A stretch of 64,000 nt of DNA, taken from assembly GCA_949130495.1 (NCBI GenBank), contig OX422218.1:42106651-42170650 (forward strand), given 5' to 3'. Below, one piece after another: positions 36,301-48,963 of the stretch. The DNA comes from Sambucus nigra. Taxonomy: Eukaryota > Streptophyta > Magnoliopsida > Dipsacales > Adoxaceae. The notes beneath the pieces were generated by a model. That model made no database searches and had not been told where the DNA came from. It saw nothing but the letters and a program-made list of their open reading frames with translations. Each line of letters starts with the position of its first letter. Position 1 is the first letter of the stretch. A program made the position numbers and the translations under genes.

Positions 36301-39300
36301 CTGCATCATGTAGTAGAAAGAATGAGCAAGTGCTCGTAAAAAGAGAGAAAATGTATAATTAAGGAATTAAAAAAAATTATACAACCTCATAATCCACCGA
36401 TTTCAAGCATATTAATCCTAACAACAAGTATCTCCAAAAATCCCCTCCCAAAAAACCTTATATATCTCAATGGTCACAACATCAAGCCATGTCAAAATTA
36501 TCTGATCATCATAGCAGAGGTAAAAAAAATATTTAATAATTTATCAATAAATAACACAATATAATCACAAACAGCAATAAATCACATACACATGCACATG
36601 TATACAATTCGAATCTACAAGAGGTAAATATATCTAGCAATAAATTTAATTGTTTGGTTGTGTTGCATTAAAAAAAATCCAAAGGTGTATTTCGTAACCG
36701 TCAAAAAGTTAAAGTTAGGACAAAAGCAAACATGTCTTGTTGCAAACCTCAATTTTGGCAAACATAAGCTTAAACATATCAAAATCATTGAGAGATGCCC
36801 TCCCCTTCTACATATTCAACTTCCTTCCCCAGGAACTATTCTCCCATTTGTTCTTGACATATAGCATCATAAGGAAATAGTTTAAGTCCCGAAATTCAAA
36901 TAAAATAGATTTTCTAACTGATTTTGGCCAAATAAGCACTTACCTTTCATACTAAATATTGTGTGGTCTTAGAAATTATAGAATAATTTTTAACTACAAT
37001 GTAATAGTTTATCAATAATAATTTACCTTCCCCAAAAAATTATCTGCCACTCTTTAAAATTACTCAAAAAAACCATGGCATTAGAAGAAAAAGGTATTGA
37101 GCTATTCTTTTTTAATATGTTCACTTCACAAACATGAAAATCAAAGGAATTTTACGCTAATAATCACACATGAACAAGTCAAATTCCCACCCAATGACTT
37201 GAATTGACCAATCCTAAAATGCGAAACGTATATAGGAGACCCGCCTTTGTTTCTCGCTGGTCAGCCCCACCTTTACGCCTCCGAAATACCCTCGCTGGTC
37301 AGCCCCACCTTTACCTATCAAAATCCGCAAGTTACTACAAATCCAAAATAGATATAGGAGTACATAACTAAAATCAACCCAAATGTAAATCAAAATAAAA
37401 ATTCCTCATCATAACTAAACAGATATAGGAGTACACAACTGAAATAAACCCAGATATAGGAGTACATAACTGTTAAAAACTTGCGGCGAAGTTGGGACGA
37501 TTCCATCTCTTAAATGAACCCTAATAGGCCATTCACGACCAAACATTATTTTTCTAATAGTAAGATGTCTTTAAGTCTCACCTAATGTCCTGAATCTCAA
37601 TGACAAGATCATGTTACATGTCTTCATCTCAATCGTTGATGTGCCATGATGGCATGGTTCTAGATAGTCAATAAGATAGTAAATAAGAACAAAAACCATA
37701 TAATATATCTGAACTTTCATAAAAAACACGAGGAAGCAGTATCTTCATAAACATTCATAAGCTTGCTTTCCCAATTCTCATTGGGAGGATTATAATAGTT
37801 TCCTTGACACTCACTAATAACTTCATGCAGTATGTACACTTAAATAGTAAGAAAAATGAAAGATTTCATTAGTTCTTAATGCTTTGGATATGAAGATGTT
37901 TTCTTTTGAAATAAAATCCTAAATTAGGAAAAATAATTACTGGCCCGTTACAATTTAACACTCAAGTTGGAACATAATATTTGAAGTGAAGTTTATGTTC
38001 AGAGATCTAGTTTTGTATAGTGCAATTGGATAATTTGATATCCAACATACTGTCCGATTTTCTATGAAATCTGCATATAGAGTACATGAAAAATGCGATT
38101 TGAGAAAATGTGCTAACATGTTCTATGTGGAGGACAATGATTCATACTCTTTTAACTTAGGAATAAGAAACAGATAGGTGAATTCTAGGTTCCTAAGTTC
38201 TTTAGAATGCATCCCTATTTTCAGGGTATTTATAGTCGAAGTATAATGAGGAATAGAAGTTTATGATCATCCATTATTATTTACGAGCACATTTTTAGGG
38301 CACCTCTATCTTTCCCTCGTTCTTTTGTATCAGGCAATAACACTGGCCTTTTCTTTAGTTATGCCAAATAAGCATATGTAAATATTTTCTTTCTTTATTT
38401 GTTTGTTTTCAGTAAACAACCCACGTTAGCCAGGCAAGAAAACCTAAAAATAGTATTAGAAAATAGAAAAAGGTCGGATGATAATGCAATAGATTGAAGT
38501 GCAACACGAAAACCTAGCCTAGCATAATTACAATCAAAACTAACATAACATGATATGTAAAGTTATGTTCCATACCTTATATACTTAGGTAAGTCAACAA
38601 TTGAAACTTTTATGTCTCATCCACCAAGAACACCTGCATAAATGTCTTCTTTGAATAGGTCACATCTCAGAGACATCCCAGATGACGATGGTGGAAGGGT
38701 TTACCTATTACACTACCTTTCTTCCAATATTTGTTGATCGAATTTTTTTCTCCATTTTAAGTTACATCAAGTTGATGAAGCTTCAAAAATCCAAAGAAAT
38801 CATTCAGATTAGTTGCCTTATGAATGATTACCAAATATATCATACAGTTTATTCATACTTATTTTACTTGGTTTAAAAGTTAAGGTCGATCATTCATTGG
38901 TAAGCCACATTATTAGGCAACGACATAGTTTTCCATACAATGTTGAATAAAATCGTGGACATGATGGTTAACTGCCTTGTTAAATTCAAACTAAAAGGAC
39001 TAAAATGATAGGATCGTCTTGTCAAGGTCATGTTCCAATCATAAAAAAATAAGAAGGTTACTCTAGTTTAGTGTTGATGGAGTATATAAACACCATATAT
39101 ACCCAAAACATTATTTTTCATTAGACAATCGACAAAATAAAAATTAATAAATAAATTAATATATTTCATATCCCAACAAAAATACACCTAGATCATTGAT
39201 TTCCATCTTATTTAAACCTTAATAACCAATGAAATCAGTCAATGAAAACCTAAATAGATGGTTGGAAACAACTCAATACACATAACACACAAACATAGCA

Positions 39301-39939
39301 TAACTGTACACAACCCAGAAAAAATTATATAGCTAAATCAGATATTATAAACACCTTTTGGCTGTAAGCATCTACATCTTGAAACACAAAAAAAAAAAAA
39401 ATTAACTGTACACAACCCAAAAAATGCAAAAAATATTTCAATAACTTCAAACCTATAACTCGAAATCTATGGAATCTCAATATAAGAATGTATATAGGAA
39501 GGTGAATCCAACTAAATCTGCAAAGCCCAAAAAATATTTTTTCTTCAGAACACCAAATCTCAGATTGAAATCGAAAGAAAGGAGGATGAGATGAAGAATT
39601 ATGAGTGAGAGAAAATCTTAGAGAGATACTTTTCATTCATGTTAAGATCTACTACAGGTGAGCGAGAGTTTGGAGATACTTCATATTCAAAGAGTAAACA
39701 TCAAGATACATGTGCAACAAAAAAAACCCTAAAATAACAGAAATTATGCTTTAAACCTATAATGTTACATGAAGAGAAGGTAGAGAAGAGGATCGATGGA
39801 GAGACCTTATGCGTTATGGTGGGGGACAAAAGTAAGACCCGGAGATAATTGATTCTGGGACTGAGGACGAAATGTTGGTGAGTGGGGGTGCTTTGATTTT
39901 TTTCTTTATTTTTCTTTTTTTGTTCAAAAAACTAAATAT

Positions 39940-40045
39940 GTATTAGTAATACTTATAAGCTATTACTAACACTATAAGAATGTTACACAAAGTAATAGTA
40001 TAATAGTGTTAGTAATCGTAAAATTAGTATGTTACTAATAGTCTA
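39940..40045. repeat. CACTA right subterminal repeats
   Basis: Copies of TTAGTAAT, ATTACTAAC and TTACTAATAG in both directions, mirroring the left subterminal region. Confidence 0.65.
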
Positions 40046-40058
40046 TTTTGGTGTAGTG

Positions 40059-41126
40059 GAAGTCAACTTGTCATTAAGCTCATCAAATGCCAATTGACAA
40101 GCGTCATTCCAGATAAACGATACCCCTTTGTGAATCAAGTTGGTCAATGGACCCGCAATCTTTGAAAATCCTCGAATGAACGCATTATAGTACCTGGCTA
40201 ACCCCAAGAAACTATGCACCTCCATCGGTGTCGTGGGCTGTCACCAATCCCTCACCGCGGTCACCTTACTTGGATCCACTGATATCCCCTTGGAAGCTAC
40301 AATATGGCCCAAAAATAGTACCTCACGCAGCTAAAATTCGCATTTCTTAAACTTAGCGTATAATTGGTGCGCGCGCAACATATGTAAAATTTGACACAGA
40401 TGCTCGGCATTCTCCTCCTCAATCTGAGAATAAACTAGGATGTCATCAATAAAGACAATGACAAACTGATCCAAGAACTCTCTGAACACTTTATTAATCA
40501 AGGCCATGCACATAGGTGGCAAATTGGTGATCCCAAATGGCATAACCCAAAACTTGTAAGACCCATATCTCATCAGAAAGGCAGCCTTAGATACATATTG
40601 CTCCCGGATGCAAAATTGGTGATACCCTAATCTCAAATCTATCTTAGAGAAGTAGGAAACTCCTCTCAACCAGCCAAATTAGTCATCAGTTCAGGGTAGC
40701 ATATATTTATTTCGTATCGTGACATTATTCAACTCTATAATCGATACACAGGCGTAGAGATCCATCTTTCTTCTTTATAAACGGTACTGGGGCAACCCAA
40801 AATGAGGTACTCCCATGAATAAAGACCTATAACAAAAGTTTCTCGATATGGTCTTATAGGTCCCTATTTGAGCACGACCTATCGGTCGAGTACTCGGTGC
40901 TAAATCGATGACAAAATCTCTCTCTCTCTATTAGGTGGCAATCCTGGTATCACCTTAAATATGTTGGAAAACTCGCACACAACTGGGATTGAGTCTAGGG
41001 AAATAGTTACCCCCTGAGAGGTGTCCTTCTTTATATAATACAAGTGAGTGGACGGTCCTCCTTCGGGATGAGGCATCGCCACTAAGAACTTTTCCTGGCC
41101 CAGAATCACAAACACGATGCTCCTAC
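40059..41126 (-). pseudogene. pol: Element E pol, protease end and reverse transcriptase
   Basis: Minus-strand remnant between the CACTA element and the copia array. It reads from the protease-RT linker (MFVILGQEKFLVAMPHPEGG, 41115 down) into RT. RT motifs include [14 protein letters not shown] and FIDDILVYS within 40669-40331, then [20 protein letters not shown] near 40210. Stops split it into at least three frames. The FIDD active site survives. Order and sequence follow element C residues 70-430. Confidence 0.9.
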
Positions 41127-41831
41127 TGAAGCACCTTATACCTTTGACTTGCTTAAGTCTATATTGTATAAGTGCTCAACTAATTTGGAAATATTGACAA
41201 AATTGGTTGTCTAACCTGGAATCCAAAGAGCCTCAGAACTTATCTCTCTAATCCTCTTCAATAATCCAAGAAGGTAGAAATTGAATCACACTACACATAT
41301 TAGAAGTGCATATATGTGTATATATTGAGTAAAATTGGTTGTGTGATTAATTCCCCTTAAAATGTGGTTTTAATTATTTTTTGGGAATTTTTAAACATTT
41401 TTTAAATAATGTTTTCATTAATAAAAATGTGTTTATAAAATTTGTGGGGTTAATATTCTATTTTGAAAACTTCATTTTTCATTGGAATGTTTGATTGGGT
41501 AGAATCTCAAAGTGCTAGAGACTTCAGGGTGCCTCCTGTAATTACTTTGGACGCGCGTTTGTGAGCCACTCATATGTCAACACTTGTCATCCTCCTGATG
41601 TATCTGTTTGTGTTTATTATGTGAGAGGGTTGGATAGTGGATTGCTGATCGTTGGATCAGAACTTATCGATGGTCTGCATGTGTTTTTAGTCAATCCTGG
41701 TGCTATCCCTATGAACCAATCACAATTATCTTAACCACCGCTGTTTTATAACCCTTGGATCAAGTCAAAGTTTGAAAGACTTGATCTCAGCCCTTGATTC
41801 CCTTCGAACCCCCAGAATCTTCCACCTCCCC

Positions 41832-41839
41832 TATATAAA
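41832..41839 (+). promoter_or_regulatory. TATA box of copia LTR 1
   Basis: TATATAAA after a pyrimidine stretch. It is conserved at 49669-49676 (LTR 2) and 57517-57524 (LTR 3). Transcription would start some 30 bases on, making the GA-rich and telomere-like motifs part of the RNA leader. Confidence 0.75.
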
Positions 41840-41963
41840 CCCCCCTCTTCTCAGACTTTTGGGCATTCGTCATTTCTGAGAGGAAAAAAATAGAGAGAAG
41901 AGAGAAGTGAGAGAGAAGAGAGAAAAGAAAAGAGAGAAGAGAGAGAAAGAACTTATGTTAGCC

Positions 41964-41986
41964 AAACCCTAACCCTAACCCTAAAC
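41964..41986 (+). repeat. Telomere-like repeat (CCCTAA)3 in copia LTR 1
   Basis: Three tandem units of the plant-type telomere sequence between AAA and AAAC. It is present in the same place in LTR 2 (49793-49815) and LTR 3 (57658-57680). It is interstitial, not a chromosome end. Confidence 0.9.
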
Positions 41987-43079
41987 ACTTCAAACTCTGA
42001 ATCAAACCTTCATTTTTTATAACACCCCAAACACACCCTTGAGTGTTTGAGAGAGAGTGGTTTGTTCATTTGATGCTGTAACCTCTTGATCTGTGATCTT
42101 TGTTCCAACTTAAACATTCGTGTGAAGATCTACATTTCTTCTTCATAGAAATTGTAGATTTACACTCTGCATGTTACATTTCACTAGATGTGCATATTTC
42201 TTTCTTGATTTAAGAAAATCTTTACTGATTTAGTTTTGAAAATGTTTTAAGGTTTCTATTCTTGCAAAACTTAACCTTGACCTAGTTGGATTCGCACTTG
42301 GAGATTTTCAATCTCAAAAATATTTTTTCAAACCGAGATTGATTAAGATCTTGACCGATTTTAAAGCGAGATATCCGTGGAATCTGGGTTATATTAAAGG
42401 TCAAAAAGGTTTTAAGTTCTGTAAAAAAGAAATAAACTAAAATCACATCATATATTCTTTATATGTAATTCTTTTAGGATTGTCTGTAAATCTAAGTGTG
42501 TGTGAGTTCATGCATGTGAATAGGAATCACATCACAAACACTTAACACACTACAACACTAAAAGTGTTGGGATTAAGATCAAAGATTAGTGAGTCGACGT
42601 AAGGAAGCTAAAGCAAAGGATGTTATCAAACTGGAAGGAAATCATCAACAATCAGATCTATGAGAAGTTAGAAGGACACCAAGTGGGGTATATTCCTAAA
42701 CTTAGAATAGGTTGATTTGTGTGCATGTATGTTGTATTGTTTGTTACTATTATTTGTTATTAGTGGATTTTTACTTTTGTGACTTAGAAGTCACCGTGGA
42801 TGTTTCCTCTATTGGGAGAGGTTTTACCACGTTAAAAACTGTGTGTTGATTATCTTCATCTACTCATCTCATTCTATAAGTGTGCTAATTTTTTGAAACT
42901 ATCTTAGTTTTAAAAACTGATTACAAAGTCTTGATTACTCGCGTGCATAAGTTTTTTATAAACACAACTTGTTGTTTATAATTTTTATTTTCAAAAGAAA
43001 ATGGTTTCTTCAACAAACATCTCGGAGTTGCTTATACAGTTTAATCTTGTATTAAACGGCATTAGAAACGTTTTTCAAT

Positions 43080-43091
43080 TGGTATCAGAGC
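43080..43091 (+). other. Primer binding site 1 of copia array (tRNA-iMet)
   Basis: TGGTATCAGAGC two bases after LTR 1. The second internal region has the same site at 50909-50920 after LTR 2. LTR 3 is followed by target DNA instead. Confidence 0.95.
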
Positions 43092-43154
43092 CCTGTTAAC
43101 TTTTATTTCAAAAAGATCTTGTGTTTCTGAAATTGTTTTCTGAAAAACCTAACT

Positions 43155-46100
43155 ATGGACGAGAAGAATGAAAGGTTTGGTAATCTGTCCAGACCTCCAC
43201 TCTTTGATGGAAACAAATTTGCTTACTGGAAAGTAAGAATGGTTGCCTTCATCCAAGGGACATTAGGACATGATGTCTGGGACATTATTGAAAATGGATA
43301 CACTTATCGTACTAAACCAGCCACTGAAGGAAGTGATGAGAGGGTAAAGAAAATCTTAAGTGAGTTTACCCAAGAAGAGAAAACCATTTCTCGTAATAAC
43401 AATAAAGGCAAGAATGCCATTTTTATGTCTATTAATGAGTATGAGTTCAAGAGAATCTCATCTTGTGCCACTTCTAAGGAAGCTTGGGACACATTAATCA
43501 CTGCCCATGAAGGAGACTCAAGAGTTAAAGCTGCTAAAACTCAAATGCTTACCCAGCAGTACAACTCTTTGATTATGTCTGACTCTGAGTCTTTTGATGA
43601 CTTTTAAATGAACTTAACTGATATAGTTACTAAGTTGCAGGCTAATGGTATAACATATGATAGGAATGGGATTGTTTCTAAAATACTAAGATCATTACCA
43701 CAAAAGTTTGACAATAAGAGGTATGCTATTGAGGAAATGAGTGATCAAAACCTTACCCCTGAGTTACTCAGAAGAAAGCTTAGAACTGTGGAAATGGAAT
43801 TAGACTTTAAGAAACAATTAAATCATTCTCAAAGAAAACAGACCAACTCTAACTTGAGTTTTGCTTCTAAGATATTTAAACTTGAGACTAATTTGATCAA
43901 CTCTGGCTCTGATGAGGAGTGTGATATAGAAAAAATAGATAATCAGATTGCCTTAATGTCTAAACAATTTAAGAAAATTGTTAAATTTAGAAACAAACAG
44001 GCAACTAAACAAGGTAAGCCTAATTATTCTACTCTGTATAATTCCAAACCTCATGAGAGAGGTCTTGATAAACATCCTAAGGAAAACAACTCCAGACCCA
44101 ACAGAGACCTTAAAAAGATTGAATGTTTTAGATGTGGGAAACTAGGTCATATTGCTCACGATTGCAGAGTTAATCTGAATAAAGACAACACACACAATAG
44201 AGCCACTGTCTGTAAAACTTGGAATGATTCAAGTGACTCTGATGAAGAGGAACTTGAGTCATCAAATGTACTTGACCGTTGCATGTCCTTTTATGATAAG
44301 ATCATTTACAATGATGCTATGGCTGTGTGTGATAATGATGCTCCTACTCCTGCTTGTGTGAATACTGCTTTGATTGGCCTAGATGCTTTATTATCTGAAA
44401 ATGTTGCTAGTTCTAGTTCCGTGTGTGTGAGTCAAAGTGATCTCGATAACGACGATGTAAATGGGTGCGTGAGTACTAAAACTGAATCGTTAGGGGCCAC
44501 TACACACACTTCACTTAGCTACTCAGACACATATGACCTCCCAGATATCCATACTTTGTATGCTAAAACTCTTAAAAAAGTCACTAGACTGGAGAAGACT
44601 GTTAGAGACCTGACTAAGAAATTAGATGATCTAAGTCTTATTGTGAAGCTGAATGCCGAAGAGTACACTAACCAGTGTCTGTCTCATCAATCTAAAATTG
44701 AATCTTTTGATCAAAAATTAAAAGAGTTGACTAAAACTAATGAAACCCTGGAAATGAAATACATGGGAACATTATTAGAACTGGAAGAAGCAAAAACAAA
44801 GAAAGCTACGGTTTTAAAAAAAAATTCTAAGTTTGAAAACAATTCAAATTGTTTTACTTACTTTGTTGTTGACTCCAAGACCAATTTTGATGATAGAACC
44901 GGTATTGGATTTTGCCCTAAGAACAAACCTCAAACTACAAATCTTGAAGCTATTAAGTTTGTGTCTGGGGGCCAAAGACCAATTGAAACATGTACAGATT
45001 TTCATTTTATTAAAAAGGAATTTGATCAAAAGCAACAACAGAAAGACATTGGAGAGTCTAGTAACTCTAAGGCAGACACTACACTTAAGACTAAATACGT
45101 CTGTCTTTTGATCAGAAAGGTTGAATCTACCTATAAGACCATACCTCCTAGGCATAGGACTTCTGAACAGAATGCTGTTAAAACCATCTTTATAAGTTTT
45201 CCTAAGGAAGTTCATCCCTCAAGAAATCAATATTGCTCCTATTGTGACATTTATGGTCATTCCTTTGAAGGTTGTTATGCTAGGCGTCTAAACACCCCTG
45301 TGTACAATATTTCTGTCTACAAGAACTTTAACTATTCTAGGCAAAATCGTAACCGTTATGTCCTTCCAAGACAACCTGATAAGAACTCTAACTACAGAAA
45401 TAGAAAGACCAAAACTAAGAGTTCATTTAAGAGAAAGGCTCCCAGAAACTTTCCTAAACCAAAAGCTCAAATTTTTCACAATAATCAGGTTGTTGCCCCA
45501 AATGTTTTTCGACAAAAAGCTGTTTCTCGAAAATTTTATCAAATAACGGCAACCTTGCGCAAAATTAAAACTAGAGCTATTTGTGTTAGAAAAGATGATC
45601 TTTTATCCCAAATGAAGTGTAACATTGTTATCACTGCCTTAAAAGATGAACACACTTCATGTGGTTGGTACTTAGATTCAGGATGTTCCAAACATACGAC
45701 AGGAGATGAAATAAAACTTTTAAACAAAACCAGATTTCCTGGAGGCAAAGTAGTTTTTTGGTGACGGAGTTTCATCCCAGATCATAGGTAAAGGAACCCT
45801 AAAAGAAGAGGGAATACCTACTCTCTAAAATGTACTTTTAGTTAAAGGCCTTGAAGCCAACCTCTTGAGTATATCACAATTTTGTGACTCTGACCATACA
45901 GTTACCTTTTCAAAGAACAATTGTAAAATTCTAAATGATAAAGGTGAATGCGTTATTACCGGATTTAGAACACCTGACAATTGTTATACTGTCAAGACTA
46001 GTTCTGAAACCTGTAACATTGTCAGGATGGATGACAATGAAATCTGGCATAATCGTATGGGTCACATAAGTTATGATATCCTTGGTAGATTGTCTAGTCA

Positions 46101-48641
46101 AGAGATAGTTAGAGGAATTCCTAAAATTAAACCTATTGCCAGTGTTGTCTGTGGTCATTGCCAGGAAGGAAAAATAGTCAAGACTTCTCATAAAAAGGTT
46201 AAAGGAATTCTCACCTCTAGACCTCTAGATCTCATCCATATGGACCTTATTGGTCCCTCTAGAACTGTTAGTCTTTGTGGACACAGTTATATCCTAGTCA
46301 TGGTTGATGATTTAACACGATTCACTTGGGTTGCCTTCTTGAAACATAAATCTGACACGTTTCAGAATTTTTTGAAAATTCTATTAAGAGTTGAAAATGA
46401 GAAGGACACACAAGTCAATCGCATTCGTAGCGATAGAGGGGGAGAGTTTATAGACACAAGAATAGCTGAATATTGTGACTACAACGGTTACAAACACGAA
46501 TTTAGTGCCCCTAAGACTCCTCAGCAGAACGGTGTTGCCGAAAGGAAAAACCGAACTCTTCAAGAGATGGCACGTGTCATGTTGCATGAAAAATCTCTAC
46601 CTAAATACTTCTGGGTAGAATCTATTAGAATTGCATGTCATATCATTAATAGGGTCTATCTTAGGAAAAACTCTAAACAAACCCCTTATGAGTTGTGGTA
46701 CGGTAAGAAGCCTAATCTGAAATATCTAAGAACTTTCGGTAGTCAGTGTTATGTCTGTAAAGACAGAGAACATTTGTCTAAATTCGAGACTCGTGGTGAT
46801 AAAGCCATCTTTTTACGATACTCTCCAAATTGTCGTGCTTATCGTATATACAATCTGCGTACTAAGACCCTTATGGAATCGATAAATGTAATTGTAAGCG
46901 ACACTATTGTAAAAAATAAGACATCTGAATCACCTATTGTGGTTGAATCTGAAAATGATTTCAAAACTGATTCACCAGAAATAGATGAGTCATTACCTAT
47001 TGAGAGTCCTGAAGTACCTGGCTGGGTCTCTAAAGATCATCCCATTGACAACGTGGTCGGTAATCCTAATGAGCCAGTTCGTAGTAGATCCCAGTTAAGA
47101 AATTATGCTAATTATGCATGTTTCGTCTCCCTTGTGGAACCGAAAAATGTTAATGAAGCATTGAATGACACCCACTGGATTTGTGCTATGCAGGAAGAAC
47201 TTTTATAATTTGTTATTCACGATGTCTGGTATCTTGTACCGCGGCCTCAAAACAAAAATGTTATTGGGACACGTTGGATTTTTAAGAACAAATCTGATGA
47301 AAATGGGGTCATCCTTAGAAACAAAGCTAGACTAGTTGCTCAAGGTTACTCACAAATAGAAGGAATAGATTTTAGCGAGACTTTTGCCCCTGTCACTCGT
47401 CTTGAATCTGTTCGACTTCTTTTCGCCATAGCGTGTCACTTAAAATTTACACTTTATCAAATGGATGTCAAGTCTGCCTTCCTCAATGGAATTATATCCG
47501 AAGAAACGTATGTAGAACAACCCAAAGGATTCATTGACCCAAAATATCCTGACCATGTATGGATTAAAACAAGCTCCTCGAGCTTGGTATGAACGACTAT
47601 CCAACTTTTTGTTGGATAAGGGTTTTAAGAGAGGAGGAAATGACCAGACTCTCTTTGTCAAACATTTTGACAAAAACATTATTATAGCCCAAGTCTATGT
47701 AGACGACATCATTTTTGGGTCTACTTCAAACTCTGAAGTTAAATCTTTTTTTGCTATAATGCATAAGGAGTTTCACATGTCCCTTATGGGGGAGCTACAA
47801 CTTTTCTTAGGATTTCAAGTGAAACAGAATTCTGATGGTCTTTTTGTCTCTCAAACCAAGTATGCCATAGATCTTGTTAAGAAATTTGGTTTAGAGAATG
47901 CTAAAGTTGCCAAAACGCCTATGAGTACTACTATTAAATTATGTAAAGATGAAAATGGAAAGTCAGTTGATTCCACACTGTATCGCAGTATGATTGGTAG
48001 CCTACTCTATCTAACTGCCTCGCGACCAGATATAATGTATGTTGTATGTCTGTGTGCTCGTTACCAGAATAACCCTAAAGAGAGCCATTTATTGAGTGTA
48101 AAACGTATAATAAAGTACATAAATGGCACTCTTAATCTTGGACTTAGGTATACTAAGGATACCTGTAGCACCATCATAGGGTATACTGATGCTGATTGGG
48201 CCGGGTGTACTGATGATAGTAAAAGTACATCAGGTGCCTGTTATTATGTAGGCAATAATTTAGTTGGTTGGAGTAGCAAAAAAATAGAATTGCACATCTT
48301 CATCTACGGCAGAGTCCGAATATATAGCAGTTGGAAGTTGCTGTGCCCAATTGTTATGGATAAAACAAATGTTAAGCGATTATAGGATTAAAAAAGATCA
48401 GTTACAATTGTATTGTGACAATCAAAGTGCTATTAACATATCTAAAAACCCGGTTCAACACTCGCGAACTAAGTATATTAAAATAAGACATCATTTTATA
48501 CGCGAACTTGTTGAAACTAAGGAGTTAGAAATTCATTACCTGCCTACTGATCTGCAACTTGCAGACATGTTCACTAAACCTCTAGACTATAACAGATTTC
48601 TGTATTTGCGTAATTCTATAGGTATGGTATGCGCTGATTAA
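43155..48641 (+). pseudogene. gag-pol: Copia gag-pol, internal region 1 (broken)
   Basis: It starts MDEKNERFG at 43155. In order: UBN2-like gag, zinc knuckle CFRCGKLGHIAHDC (44124-44165), coiled-coil-like stretch near 44560-44800, second knuckle with CX2CX4HX4C spacing (45234-45275), protease with DSG at 45675-45683, integrase with zinc site and HMDLIGPS / RSDRGGEF / NGVAERKNRT, RT with YVDDIIFGS near 47696, and RNase H ending 48641. Lesions: stop at 43605-43607; extra T at 45754-45759; stop near 45826; stop at 47206-47208; a deletion of some two dozen bases at about 47557 inside RT; and an A-run frameshift near 48278. Internal region 2 lacks the first five, so they arose after the two regions separated. 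Confidence 0.93.
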
Positions 48642-48682
48642 ACTCTTAAGACCTTAATTTTTACCCTTTGTCCATTTGAGAC

Positions 48683-48963
48683 AAAATGGGGGAGAAATTT
48701 GAGTCTTATGGGTGCAATGTTTTGTTCACATTTCATCTAAACTTCTTGATCTTAGTGTGCATATTTGCAGGAATCTCTTCTACTGATTGTCTACCATTTC
48801 TAGTGTACAAATTTTGTAAATAGTTGAGTTATGTAATTTTTGACTTTCTAGGAAATGGGTAGATAGTATCTTTTGTATAGGACTAGGTTATATTTTTTTT
48901 GTTCCCTACGAGTTTTAAGCTAACTCAAAGGAGATTTTGTCTCATCTTTCCAAAGGGGGAGAT
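48683..48963 (+). other. Two polypurine tracts before copia LTR 2
   Basis: A first tract AATGGGGGAGAAA at 48685-48697 lies about 270 bases before the LTR. The proper one, AAAGGGGGAGAT, touches LTR 2 (48952-48963). Repeated purine tracts are a known Sirevirus feature. Internal region 2 keeps both (56535-56547 and 56801-56812). Confidence 0.75.

Larger units (their letters stand above)
34973..40058. mobile_element. Non-autonomous CACTA (En/Spm-type) transposon, TSD GAA
   Basis: A 5086-bp element with inverted ends CACTATACCAAAA and (reverse strand) CACTACACCAAAA, flanked by GAA copies (34970-34972 and 40059-40061). Removing it and one GAA joins E's pol at the point where element C is continuous (near 19255). 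CACTA ends and a 3-bp target duplication define the superfamily. No transposase domain was recognised, so it would need transposase from elsewhere. It carries at least two exons of a PILS gene on the minus strand (36014-36300). The rest is AT-rich with short unrecognised frames. Confidence 0.93.
41127..43077 (+). repeat. Copia LTR 1 (5')
   Basis: 1951 bp, TGAAGCACC to GTTTTTCA. TATA box TATATAAA at 41832-41839. About 50-110 bases later come GA-rich repeats, then three telomere-like CCCTAA units (41964-41986). The primer site follows the LTR by two bases. Confidence 0.95.

Noticed and set aside
36658..36864. 68-codon plus-strand frame in the CACTA element as a second captured gene
   Set aside because: No recognisable domain or splice structure, so nothing supports a gene.
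39325..39636. 103-codon frame in the CACTA element as transposase
   Set aside because: Phe/Leu-rich translation of AT-rich DNA with no transposase motif.
41964..41986. Telomere end
   Set aside because: Only three units, at the same place in three LTRs, with retrotransposon sequence on both sides.
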